This document shows positions 24,000 to 35,400 of a DNA stretch of 64,000 bases, piece after piece. Below the pieces are notes generated by a model. It ran no database searches, was not told where the DNA came from, and was given only the letters and a program-made list of their open reading frames with translations. The translations under genes and the position numbers were made by a program. Position 1 is the first letter of the stretch. The number at the start of each line of letters is the position of its first letter. Origin of the DNA: Umbilicaria muhlenbergii. Lineage: Eukaryota > Ascomycota > Lecanoromycetes > Umbilicariales > Umbilicariaceae. Location of the stretch: the NCBI GenBank assembly GCA_000611775.1, contig KK106984.1:1456364-1520363 (forward strand), given 5' to 3'.

Positions 24000-25530
24000 A
24001 ATCATATTATCAGTTCAAAGCTGCTTATGAGTGTTTCCTTGAAGGTCACTCTGTTGAAGAAACAAGAGCACTTTTGTGAAAATGAATCACAGATCTTATA
24101 AGAGAGTCATCTTCTGCACAAAATCATTTAATTGTATCACTCATCATTATTAACATTCTGAAGCCTGTGATTGAAACATCTTTGCTGAAGTCATTTGATG
24201 ACATCAATGATGAGCTTCTTTCTGTGACAAATTCACCTTTTCCTGTATCAGGTATATTATCTCAGCTGATTAAAGAATTGAGACCCTCCTCAGATTGAAT
24301 ATACAGTCAGCCTTATTCATGAAAGGGAGTCAGCTTGATTAATTTATATGAGTTTGAAAGACAACTGTCTTCAATATCTTCTGAATTTCATCTTATTGAT
24401 GTTGACTTCACATTAAAAGCAGCATCAAAGCTTCCTTTGTGTCAAGAAATCATGCAGCAGCAAGTGTTTTTCAAAAACAGTGATCATAGTATCTTGATTG
24501 TGAATAATGATTTAAATGAATCATAAGAATTAAGCTCCTCAGTGAAAACATTTGCTGTGTCATGCTTCTCAGCTCAGGATTTTAATCATCAGTTGAGTGA
24601 TCTGAAGAAGCTCTTTGAGTCATATCTGACATGACTGAAACATGATGAGACTGCACATAATTATTTAAATGTCATGTCACACTCCTCTGACCTTCACAAG
24701 AACTTGAGCCTTTCAGAGATAAGTTTTCAGTCAGGTAATTAATTATTGAGCACTGCTAAGCATTTTCCTGACATTCATTTAAGTTATATTTATATATCTT
24801 CTCCCTTCAGCTCAGCATTCTGACTTCACACTGAAGATTTTAACCTGCCATTCATCAATGTATTATATGATGGAGACTCAAAGCTCTGAGTAGTAGTTGA
24901 TTCAAGTTCAACAAGTCAACTGAAAAGTCTTTTGATGAAGGACCTCAGGATAAAACCAGATTACAATTAATTTATTCAGCATTAAAACCTTCTTTCAAGG
25001 CCCTCATTGTTATGCACATGAGGCATTAAATTTAAACTTGTCCTTCAGACATCAGGGTGTCTGATACTGATGCAGCCTCATACTTATCATTACAGGGTGA
25101 ATCTCAGAGTCAACATAACAGAAGTGATCAACTACACTGACTTAATGTGAATTGTGCATTCATTATACAGAGAATGCTGACAAGACTTATTCTGTTCATC
25201 TGCTGAGCCCCTGCATGTATCTGACATGAAAATAAGAAAGCTCAGGTCACTCAAGATTAATACATTCTGAGAAGATTCAATCTCACTTAAAAAGGCATGA
25301 TCATACAGAAATTAAACCTCAAAAAGCTCTGTTGTTCAGACATCAGTTAGAAACTTAAAAAGATTAATTAATGTTCATGCATGTCACTCAATGCCACAGG
25401 ATTTCACTCCATCAAGTTCAAGTTCATTGAGCAAGAAACAGAATTGTGAGAAGGTGACAACATCAAAGGTTCATACATAACTGTTGAAGTACAAGATATT
25501 GTCAGTGATATCTTCATTATTCAGACTTTA
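24000..25530 (+). other. coding-like stretch upstream of Ulp1 relic
   Basis: Plus-strand frames such as 24,335-24,526 (SEFHLIDVDFTLKAASKLPL) and neighbouring stop-poor pieces at 24,120-24,330 and 24,560-24,740 (FNHQLSDLKKLFESYL) look like exons of one decayed gene. No domain is identified. They may be the N-terminal part of the Ulp1-like gene or an independent gene. Confidence 0.3.
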
Positions 25531-25531
25531 A

Positions 25532-27000
25532 TTGACACGGCAACAGAAGCTGTCACTAGATATTGATGATAACTCAATGATGTGTTTTTTTACAATCACA
25601 TCATCCTCTTTTTTAATTGAATTTACATCATCATCTTCTCTGTCTGAGCTTGCATCATTATTTACTTCACTCATGTTTACATTTGAAAGTCAATCAGGCT
25701 CTCTTGTGACTGCAGAAGTTGAAGATGATGAATAAAGCAGCTGTCCTTTCAACTTAATTAAGTCATTAAATGCTTGCACTGATGACTTGTCAGCAACTCC
25801 TCAATTGAACACATCTTCATCACTTGTTGCTGAGCAGTCATTGTATGTCATAGAGGACAGGCAGGATCTGTCAGAAGTTGTAAAGAATAATTATTTATCA
25901 ACATTGAATGAGTTTACTGACACTTTCAGGCTTTCAGCTATCAAGCAGGAAGTGCAGGAGTGTATAAAAGTTGTGATAAAGTCATGCTTAAAAACTCAGA
26001 GGAAGAATGCAGTCATGATTGAGTCTGAGAAAAAGCATATACATCATCTTCAGAATGACCTGATGGCTGTGACTGAAGAATGTGTGAAAGGGTTTAAGCA
26101 GGACTGCACTTTCATGTTTAAGCTTAATTGTATTATTCAAGAGCTGTCAGTTCATTTCTCAGAAATTACAAAAGAGGACTTGAAGCCTGTCATTCATTTC
26201 ATTACTTATAAAGAGCTCATGATAATTTCATTAAATCAGGTTCCTGATGAGCAACATGCTGTGATTACTCTCTTAATCATTGATTTTTAATCTCAGTGTG
26301 CTCTGAGTACATCTGTTGAGCCTTCCTCTCACAATGTTCCTTCAGTTCAGAGGATTGAGTGATGAATTGAATTCATCAAACACAATCATTTAAAGTTTGA
26401 TCACAACAGCTCAAGGTTGTTCATATCATTCATTCTCAACCCTGAGAATGTTTATTCAATTTTAAGATGTTTTCTGTTAAATTAAGCTTCACCTGCAGAT
26501 TCCTGACTCAATGATGACATCATTATGTTCATGATTCAGTTGCTCTTTCTAACTTTGAGCAATGTGAATATCATTGACTCTCTAATGATTGAGGCTGCAT
26601 TTACAGGAAGCAACCTCACACTGCTCAGATATGATCTTAACACTGAGCTTATTCTTTTGCCCTGTCATTATAAGGACCACTGATGTCTTGTTGTAGTAAA
26701 AACTTTGCTATCAGCCCTCATGATTTACAATACATTCAAGCAGCATAATTCAAGAACACAGTTTGTGTATAATCAGTTCTCAAAGAATCTCTCTGACCTA
26801 CAGCTCAAATTTGAAGAGGTATGCATATTAAATTACTGTATTTAAACATCATCAGATTAATAATGTTGAGTTAACTTTATCCTGAGCTTGTTGACATCTG
26901 AAATTATGAAGTGTTTACTATTGCCTGTGCTGAAGCACTCTTACACTTCAGGGTTTTGTCACATAATGACTCATTAACTTAAAGCTCTGAGTGATATATA
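25532..27000 (+). pseudogene. Ulp1/SENP-like (C48) cysteine protease relic
   Basis: Family members remove SUMO or related modifiers. The frame at 25,787-26,290 (167 codons) is helical and charged (KVVIKSCLKTQRKNAVMIES). The protease core follows: NSLMIEAAF-type sequence at about 26,570, a YDLNTELILLPCHYKDH segment running into CLVVVKTL at about 26,630-26,710 (the His of the family HW motif is at about 26,678), MIYNTF where the family has an Asp (IYDSL), and NYEVFTIACAEALLHF at about 26,904-26,951, matching the D-C-G-[VI]-F active-site block. The catalytic Cys position reads Tyr and the following Gly reads Glu. The His box and CAEALL support the family; the full extent is uncertain. Confidence 0.65.
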
Positions 27001-29300
27001 TTAAGAAACTACTTCAGCAATTTCACAGTCAAATTGTTAACTCACATTTTGTCAATCAACTGCATCAGCATGTTTTCACTTCTTTACAAAAGTGATCATT
27101 CCCTCTCAGCAATGATTCTATCATTTCAATTATGAAAAGATCATGATGCTCATTGTTTCTTGAGGTATCTGTTGTTATGAACAAGAACTGCTGCTGAAAT
27201 CTAAAGACTCTGAGTTCAAATTGAGTTTAATTTTACAGCATACAGGTGAATTCTACTGAGCTTTCATTAAATGAGATTTATCACATTCTTGCTCTTGCCT
27301 CAGTCATTGTCAGCTCTCAGGTGCTACTTGATGTTGTTGATTTATATTGAAGCATGTCAGATCACTTATCAGAGATGAAGCAGAAGATGAATTAAACAGT
27401 TAAAGCATATTAACTGTATAATCATGCTGAGGCTTCTCTTGTCAGTAATCATGTTCAGTAACACAGGCTGATCATCTTTCTGTATCAGTAATTCAGGGCT
27501 TTACATGAGTATTATCAGTACAGACTTACTGAAAACAGAAAGAATCATTATCTGAAAAATTATAAACCTTTCTTATCTACACTGTCAATTTGCAAGTCAA
27601 AGAACTCAACATCATACACACTTAATGCTCTTGTTGATGATTGTCACAACATAACAGATGTGGAACTCAACGCAAAATATTATCAAGAGAAATGAAACAA
27701 GATCAAGAAGCTTAAAGATTAAGAAGAAGCACTTTTCAACTTTAATGAGCAGTTCAAAAAAGAATATGAAAGTATTAAAGTATGAAGACTTTTGCTCATG
27801 AGAAGAATCAGAAGCACTTTTAATGAAAATGTGTATATCAATTTAAAACAGTAAGCTGTTGACTCTGTCATTATTAACTTTGATAAATTAACTCTTATAA
27901 GTATCTTGAGCTGCAAGACAAGAAACTAGAAATCTTCATGAAGACTGTGAAGCAGTTACACTTCAAGCTTGAACTCTTGTGTCTTCAAGCTGAAAAGCAT
28001 GATTGATTGTTCTTTGAAAGTTATGATCATCTTAATTTTAAACTAAAATTGAAAAGCATGAATCCTGATATTATTGTTAATGAGCAGCTTGACTCTCAAC
28101 TTCTGCTTACCTGTTTTGAGACTTCATAAATTTCTTTAATAGCAGTACTCTTTAAACTGCAGATGAAGCTCTGATATGCTTTGTAATTATATGATTGAGT
28201 TTCTCAGGTTTTGAATGACATTGTGTGCATACAGCCTTCACTTTATATATTATTATGTTCTCTCTTGTCATCATATGAAGCTGTTGTGACTGCTGAAAGA
28301 GATATCTGTTGATTTAATAATCAGCTTCACATTTTCTTTTAAGATTAATCTCAAGCATCTTCTTCTGTTGCAGCTCACCTGATGCATCATCTTTCATGAT
28401 TGCTCATTGATCTCACTTTTAATTCAGTCCCTCTCACCTCTTTAAGCAGCAAATTATCAGCACCTCATTTGACATGTGCTGTGTAAACAGGCGTCAACAT
28501 CATCAAACATGATGTTTAAGAGTAATTTGATTGTAGAACAAGTAAGTTTTAATTTAAATACAAGAAAATCACTCCTCTTCTCTTTCAGTTCTTTAAGTGA
28601 TTCATCACACAGAGATTCTTGATCACCTCTTAATCACAAGATACTCATTGATCACCTCTCTGATGACAAGAACTCACAGAGGGCTGCTTAAAGAAGTTAC
28701 AGTCATTCAGATTATGAATATGCTCTGAGGTCTTGCTGACATGATTCACAGTCATGATCCTCACGTGATGAATCACCTGCATTAAGACTGAGCAGCTGAT
28801 GATGATGTGAGAGGACTTTTAATGCTCTTAAGCATGTTTCTCTCACCTTTCAGCTTGTGATCTTCCTCAGAGTGAAGATGATAATGAAAATACTCTGTTT
28901 ACTGATCTTTCTTCTCTCTTGATTAACCCCTCATCTTTTAACAGTTGTCAACGTGTGATCAGTAAGCCTCAAACTCAGCAGTGATGAAGGTGATGATCTT
29001 CTTCAGATAAAGAAGTTGTGAAGGACAGACACAAGATGATGATAATGACAGAGATGATGAATATGAGGATGAGAGTAAAAGTGAGGATGAGAGTGAAGGC
29101 AAGAAGAGTGTATGAAGCTTGAAGCACATGTTAACAAAGATATGCTTATTTGTGCATGATTTACTGACCTTATCTTCTTTGTTGAGTTTGCTTTGATGTG
29201 GTAGTTGATCTGATGCAGAGTCTTATAATTAATTTTAATTAAATTATATTTCAGTTCCTGCACTCATGATCTTTGAAGGAATCAAATTGAATTTTTAATT
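27001..29300. other. unrecognised, partly coiled-coil coding-like
   Basis: Plus-strand fragments at about 27,540-27,960 (KNYKPFLSTLSICKSKNSTS; EALFNFNEQFKKEYESIKV) suggest a long helical protein, possibly the C-terminal region of the Ulp1-like gene. From 28,100 to 29,300 only short frames occur and nothing is recognised. Confidence 0.3.
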
Positions 29301-29339
29301 AAAAATTGTCAGATCTGTTCATGATGAAGAGGTTAATGA

Positions 29340-29530
29340 AGTTGCATGCTTTGAATTGCTTTCATTGTTTACAATGACAGGGTGTGCTTCATCATGAGGT
29401 ATTATGTGAATAAGTTCATGATCAGGAAATTGAGGGAATTGAATGCTTTAAGTTGCTTTCACTTTTTTAAGATGACAGAGGTGTACTTGATTGATGAGTA
29501 TTATGTGAATAAAATGACACTTCAAGGCTC
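29340..29530 (+). repeat. two-copy tandem repeat, about 97-99 bp
   Basis: 29,344-29,440 and 29,441-29,530 share GCTTT.A.TTGCTTTCA, ATGACAG.G and ATTATGTGAATAA at equal spacing. In one plus frame they encode similar units of about 32 residues (LHALNCFHCL and LNALSCFHFFKM). This may be a protein-level repeat of a dead gene. Confidence 0.55.
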
Positions 29531-29609
29531 TCATGAGTCTCATCAGATTAAAGTCACAATCACTTTTTACACTTCTTCACTTCATATAAACATCTTGTCA
29601 GTTTTCTTT

Positions 29610-30570
29610 TCATCTTCTCTGCTGCTTCATCTCCTCATTCTCAATCAGCACTTCCTCTTTGTTGTCTGAATAATTGAATGTTAACTCTGTCCCCGCCGTG
29701 ATATCTTCAATGTGAAGAACATCAACCTCATAAATATGATCATCAGTGTGATTGAGGGACACTGTGAACTGATGACATTTAAGCTCACAAGAGTGATTGA
29801 TGAAATGACTTAATTCACTCATGTGCTGTCTGTTAATGATGAGGATCTGCCTGTCAATGATGAAGATTTGCTCATCAGTGTATTTACACTCCTCAGTGAA
29901 CTTGTTAAGTGAGTATAAGTATGAGTTCTTGTCAGGACTGATGGCGGCTTCATGAGTATTAACTTCATCATGTGTGATGACTTCACTGTGATAAATGTCA
30001 ATGAATTGACCTCTCTTGAGATTAACAGAGCAGTGAAGACCTAGAATGTATATTAATGTCATGATTTTTAATCTGAGGAGGCTGGCTACACTGACTCAAG
30101 TCATAAGAGTCAATCTTAAAGATTTTTAATGAGATTTAATGACTGTGTTGAATCAGGCAGTTCCTGCAGTTCTCATCACAGTTGCATTGATTGTTACATT
30201 TAAAAATGTGATTATAAGTATTTAGAAATTATGTGTGAAGACAACCTTTCTGCTCATCATTAATGTAGTATGAGAACATCTTTTTGTCATTTGAGGTACT
30301 TGTGAAATCATCAAGGCATTCACAGGACAATAGTTCACAGCTCATGTGACATTCATCATCAAGATCACAGTTGCAGCTGTGATTAAAGTCCTCAAAGATG
30401 TGAGCAGTTCTCAGTGTATAATTAAGCATTTCTCACTTATTTTTAAAAGTCAATCAATCTGTTGAATTATATTTAATAAGTTGAAGTGAAGGGGTAATCT
30501 GTCTTGATCAATTACATTATAAACAGTCAAGGTTGATTCTGACACTTCTTCAAGAAACTGATGAAAGACA
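29610..30570 (-). pseudogene. Clr4/DIM-5/SUV39-type H3K9 methyltransferase pseudogene
   Basis: This family writes H3K9 methylation in heterochromatin. On the minus strand, from 30,570 down: a SESTLTVYNVIDQDRLPLHF segment like the pre-SET lead-in; a pre-SET Cys cluster CNCDLDDECHMSC...CECLDD (about 30,370-30,310); CNNQCNCDENCRNCL completing the zinc cluster (about 30,200-30,150); then the SET core at 30,062-29,610 with NLKRGQFIDIYHSEVIT, SYLYSLNKFTEE, SHFINHSCELKCHQF (family FINHSC.PNC) and ITAGTELTFNYSD (family ELTFDY). Order and spacing are right for an H3K9-type SET protein. Pro-to-Leu in NHSCEP and Gly-to-Ser/Asp losses, plus TGA stops in linkers, show it is dead. No chromodomain was found upstream. 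Confidence 0.88.
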
Positions 30571-32228
30571 AGAGGTTTGAACACTAAAGTTGTCAATTAT
30601 TTAATAGAGATTAACAGGATTATGAAATCTGTTTATTAAAACTTCTCTTTTTGCAGTTGAAGCACTGAGTCAGCACATTGAGCAAGAATGAGACACGGCA
30701 GAAATAAATGAACAGAGAGTTAAATTTTCTAAAGAGAGCTCTCATCAGCTGTGTTAAAGCTCAGTGTATTTAATGTTATCAAGTATGATAGAGCCCTCTT
30801 CAGTGTTGTGAATTTAATTCACAAGATGTGCTTTTAATGAAAACAGTACCTGATTTCAAAAGATGTTGTTAAATATGCCTTGAGGTGATCATCAGTCTGA
30901 TGCAGAGTCATAACATTAACTTTAATAATGTTATGTTTTAAACTTGTTGCCTTTGAAGGGATCAAGACGCTCAGAAAATGCAACCTGACATGTATGAAAG
31001 AACTTTAAAACAATTTAAAGCATTCAGAGCACTGAGAGTTTACATGATTAAACAGCTCTTTAATCTTTCTCATTGTCTTGCAGTGACTTAATTGATGATC
31101 TTCATCAAGCTTTATTATTCTTCTCTTTTCTCTTTTTTTTTTTAATTTCACTTCATTTACTTCTCCTTCTTCTTCTTCTTCTTCATGATGAAAATGAGCT
31201 CTCAAAGTTAAATTAATGTCAGCAGGGGTTGTGCCTGTAGAGGTAATCATTTACATGTCAAGATGAAAAACACAGATTAATGAGTCTTGTCATAATTTTA
31301 ACAGAAATGCATTACCTGAGATCAACTCACAATTTTGAAGAAGGAAGGGGAGAATGATAATGTTAATAACAATGATGATGAGTCAACTGTTATGTGAGGA
31401 AAGAAATGACAGCAGTGATGAGATAAAGAGATGAAAAGAAAGAGAATTGATTTTTATGCAGATGTTAATTACATCTTCATTTATAAAGTATGAAGAATAT
31501 GTGAAGCTACATCTTTAAAAGCATGCTTTCAGTCACATGAAAATCATCTTGTAAGATAGATATCTACTGTATTTATGATTAATCATCAGGTTCAAACTCA
31601 GGCAAAAAGCATTGATTTGAAGATCTTCAACTCAGCACTTTTGATGAGGAATGATATGTTCTTTTTTTGCAGATTTTAAAGTCATGACTGCAAGTGCCTG
31701 TGAAATGAAACCTTGAAACTCATCATAAAGGCTTGAGACACTTCAAATCATCTTATGCTTGAGATGCATTTCATTGTTAATAAGTTTATCATAATCAAAT
31801 GCAGGCACCTCCCTCTCAAAAGCTCTGCTTGAAGCAGGTCACATACCTTGAAAGCTTTGTATTAAAGCAGGCCCTCTTGAAAGCCCTGCACTGAATGCTG
31901 AAAATTTCAAGTCATCATGTAGCTTACTCAAAGGAAACATCAGATTTGATGACTCTTGCATTAACTGAAGAGCAATTGACATGCTGCTCACTGTGACTGA
32001 CTCAATCATGATTTTTATACAGCTCAGAGCTCATTGTGATTCTGTATATTTAAGAAGTTGAACTTTAAAGTTGACTGTTGTAAGCTGCATTTTAATTTCA
32101 TTTTTCCTGATGCATGTCATCTGATGTGTGCTCAGGTAAGGTATCTTCATTCTGAAGCACACTTTATTAATTATTATATGACACAGGCTTTTTCTTTCCT
32201 GCACTCATGCTTCATCTGCAACAACTTC
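30571..32228. other. unrecognised decayed sequence
   Basis: A minus-strand frame at 31,005-31,250 has an acidic/basic tract (HHEEEEEEGEV, KLKKKREKRR) and may be a low-complexity exon, possibly N-terminal to the SET relic, but this cannot be shown. The remainder has no recognisable coding content. Confidence 0.35.
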
Positions 32229-32390
32229 AACATCATCTCTCAACTCACATCTTCAGCAAATCACAGCTGATTGCCTGATATGTGATTTAATGACCTCACA
32301 TAACGCCTCACACTGCTATATGAGGTCATTGAATCACATGTTAAGTAATCAGCCGCAATTTGCTGAAGCTGTGAGTTGAGAGATGATGTT
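32229..32390. mobile_element. fold-back element with arms of about 75-80 bp
   Basis: The left arm starts AACATCATCTCTCAACTCAC and is matched by the right arm ending GTGAGTTGAGAGATGATGTT. The arms pair along almost their whole length with a handful of mismatches and a short loop near CGCCTCACACTGC. There is no coding capacity. The transcript would fold into a long hairpin, so it could be a fold-back/MITE or a source of double-stranded RNA. Confidence 0.85.
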
Positions 32391-33181
32391 AAACTCATTA
32401 ATGTCAAATGGCTGCTGCTGTGACTGAGGTGAAGGTGAGGCTAAATATCTTCATTTAACAGCATGAGTTAACCTGCTTAAGATAAGCTCACTTAATAATG
32501 TACATCTCTGCTTTCAGTTCTTCTTCACTTCATCTTCTTCATCTCCTTTTGCTCTTTGCATCTTGAGGGGAGGCAGTGACTTCTTGTTAATTAATGAGTA
32601 CACTTTTATATATACTGTACTGTACCTGAGTTGCATTAAAAGTTTTTATATAGTTACCTTTAAGTATTTAGGTAGCTATCATAGTTTATATCAAGATATT
32701 ATAATTGCTTTAACAGTTGTCATCTGTATCACTCTGAATTTTTATTAACCGTGCTTTTTTCTTAACCTTGAAACAACAGTATTACAACAGTAAAACAACA
32801 GTTTGTTTATGACAACAGGTGATTATGACTATATGTTACATTTTTAAAAGTTTTATTAAACGTGCAAGATCAATGAATGTGTGATAATTCATACATGTTG
32901 TGATAATTATGTCTTATCACACAAATGTGTTGTAAGTTTAAACAAGTGTGATCATCTTGATGTTATGTTGTGAAACTACATTTGAATTTATCACACAGTT
33001 GAAAGTGTTCACACATGTCTGTTGTTCATACATAAATGTTTATATTATTTTGTGATGTTACATTGATATTTATCACACCGTCAAAGTTGTTTACATGTGT
33101 ACATGACATATACATATAAATCAAATAGCATTTGTAACATAGAATCATAGCACATTATGATGATTTAATTAAATGTTAAAT
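32391..33181. other. AT-rich spacer with iterated TTATCACAC motifs
   Basis: From about 32,570 the sequence becomes more TA-rich than the rest of the block. Between 32,878 and 33,095 the motif TTATCACA or its complement TGTGATAA recurs about five times, with an imperfect repeat of roughly 90 bp (TGTG.T.TTACATT, TTTATCACAC, GTTCACACATG). No gene is recognised. A replication origin or element end are possibilities without direct support. Confidence 0.45.
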
Positions 33182-35154
33182 CAGCAAATATTTATGTTGA
33201 CCTTCATAAAGTTATTTCTTATTAGAATAACTCTTAAAACTTTAAAATTATCAAAATGACCTCTTGATCTTCATGATCCTCATATGATCCTCATTTCTTT
33301 TTATGTTTCAGATGTAATTTATTTATTATTTCATTCCTTCTGACGTGCCTGCTTCCTACATGAACTTTTTACTAACAATGATGTAAATTCAGCTCTTGAT
33401 TATCATCTCACTGACTTTGTCTTCTTCACTCTCTCTGCTTCTGCAGCTGCTGCTTTTAACTGTTGTTTCATTAACTTTGTCTTTTTTATCTTCTCTGCCT
33501 CTGCTGCTGCTGCTGCTGCTGTCATCACTCTCATTGAGGGTCTTGTCAGACAGTCAGATCAAGTTGTGATGCTGCTTAACTGTGAAGATGCAAGCAGAGG
33601 TGAAAAAGATGAAGAATGTGAAGAAGATGAAAGCAGAGAAGAATGAAGATAACAGAGAATGCTGTAAGCAGAGATGTTCTTAAATGAACTTCATTTTACT
33701 GACAGAAGTGATTCAATTAAATCATGAGTTCACTTCATGACCTGATGATACTGTTCTGTTGAAAGGAGTTTTCTTTCAATGTCAGCATGAGTTCTTCATC
33801 AGCAGGCTGTGTCAACAGCAGCTGTTTAAAAGTCAGTTGTCTTCTTCACTTGATGATTAATTAATGCTGTGAGTTATTTCTGATGAGTGAGAGGGTGACC
33901 TTTCATCTTCTTAATCATATGAAGAAGGTGAGCCTCATTTGAGTCTTCTTTCAGAGTTAACTGAGTGAACAGTCTGTTCCCCTCTATCTCATCCTCATTC
34001 TCAGAGGAGGAGGAGGAGGAGTGAAAAGATGTTGAGTAATCAACATCTTTCTTCTTCTCCTGCTTCTTCTCTGCCTTCTTCATCTTCTTCATCTTCTTCA
34101 TTTTTATCTTCTTCACCTCTGTCTTCTTCATCTTCTCTGTCTTCATAGCTGCTGCCTTTAACTGCTGCTTTAATGACTCTGTCTTCTTTATTTTTTCTGC
34201 TTTCTTCACTCTCTCTGCCTCCTGCTGCTCCTTCACCTTCAGCTTATTTTTAAAGCCAGGGCTTAAATGCTCTGAGGCAGTGCCTTGAGGCATCACCTTG
34301 AAGCATTGAAGCACTGACCTTAGAAGCAGGACTTGAGAGGATGATTAATGATTTTTAAGCAAGATGCTCTGATGTAAAAGAGTTGCTGTCTTTCTCTCTG
34401 CTGTCTTCCTCTTTACTGCTTTTCTTTTCACTGATCTTCTCTTCACTGCTGCCTTCATCTTCACTGTCATCTTCACTCTCATTGCTTTCACTGCTGAAGG
34501 AGCTTGAGCTGCTGAAGCTCATGAAGATAAAGCTTGAGACAGAGGCCCCTTGACAGTGCTGTTGATTGTGAGTGATTGATTCACATTAAGAGCAGTGAGT
34601 GATCTTCTTGTTCTTGTGCTGCTTGCACAGGCGCTTTTTTAAAGGACAGTCTTTAAATCTTCATTAAGAAGAAGTCAAGCATTGCACAGCCTCTCATGAG
34701 GGTAGAGGAGGCAATTCTTCAAGAAAGACAGATTCTTAAATCACAGTGTAAGTGACTCAATATGATTTCATGTTATATATCAGGCTGACATAATCTTGTG
34801 AATTTAAATCATGCTCTTTACACACTGTTAAGGCATGTTAATAAAAGAGAAGATGCTTCTGAAAGTCTTTGCAGCTGCAGATCTTCTTTGCAAGACAGAT
34901 AATGTGATGATCACTTGTGAGTGTTATCACTGATGAAAACTTGAGGAATCAGCTGCTTATAGAGAGGATGAAGGCAGTCACACAGAGAGATGACATTAAT
35001 GAGGTTATAAGAATAATGATGAGGTAGTAAGGGTCATGATGTCATGACATCATGAGAATCATGAGGGTCATGAGGGTCATTCTGATAATTTTAAAGTTTT
35101 AAGAGTTATTCTAGTAAGAAATAACTTTATGAAGGTTAATGTAAACATTTGCTG
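33182..35154 (-). mobile_element. TIR DNA element, copy 2 (inverted relative to copy 1)
   Basis: Starts CAGCAAATATTT at 33,182 and ends AACATTTGCTG at 35,154, with TIRs of about 110 bp matching those at 1,325 and 3,849. The 5-bp flanks TAAAT (33,177-33,181 and 35,155-35,159) are identical and are the best candidate target duplication. It aligns with copy 1 except for the segment that holds the nested MITE there. The interior, read on the minus strand, carries a Ser/Asp/Glu-rich segment (about 34,545-34,390) and the Lys/Glu-rich frame. It lies 30 kb from copy 1, so duplication and mutual decay are expected. Confidence 0.85.
33874..34314 (-). CDS. Lys/Glu-rich ORF of TIR element, copy 2 (unknown function)
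   Basis: Open frame of 146 codons starting MLQCFKVMPQGTASEHLSP. It parallels the 151-codon frame at 2,703-3,158 block for block: a charged region with QQEAERVKK, a KKMKKMKKAEKKQ tract, SSSSSSENEDEIE, RLFTQLTLKEDSNEAHLL and a KMKGHPLTHQK end. Acidic and basic blocks alternate and no catalytic motif is visible. Both copies remaining open is notable in a stop-saturated region, but codons such as AAG, GAG and GAA are insensitive to the mutation bias and could explain it. Confidence 0.45.
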   Translation of the reverse strand: MLQCFKVMPQGTASEHLSPGFKNKLKVKEQQEAERVKKAEKIKKTESLKQQLKAAAMKTEKMKKTEVKKIKMKKMKKMKKAEKKQEKKKDVDYSTSFHSSSSSSENEDEIEGNRLFTQLTLKEDSNEAHLLHMIKKMKGHPLTHQK

Positions 35155-35159
35155 TAAAT

Positions 35160-35400
35160 TAATCCTCTCAAACTTATAAACTTCTTAAATGACTCTTAAA
35201 ACTCTGAAATTCCTCATTTGACCTCATATAATCCTCATACAGAAAAATCATGAAAAGTCACCTCAAAAAGTCATCTTCAAAATCACAAAAAGCTGAAAAG
35301 CCGCCTCTTTATGAATCTTCAAAGCAGCTTTTCAAGGCGGCTTTTTATGATTTTTGAGGCAGCTTTTCAAGGCGTCTTTTCAAGGCAGCTTTTTCTGATC
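35160..35400. repeat. inverted and direct short repeats (GCCGCC / CTTTTCAAGGC)
   Basis: AAAAGCCGCCT (35,296-35,306) pairs with AGGCGGCTTTT (35,335-35,345), and CTTTTCAAGGCG-like motifs recur three times up to about 35,390. The first 80 bases (35,160-35,240) resemble the terminal region of the TIR family (AACCTCATATAATCCTCAT type), so this may be the end of a related element abutting copy 2. Confidence 0.5.
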
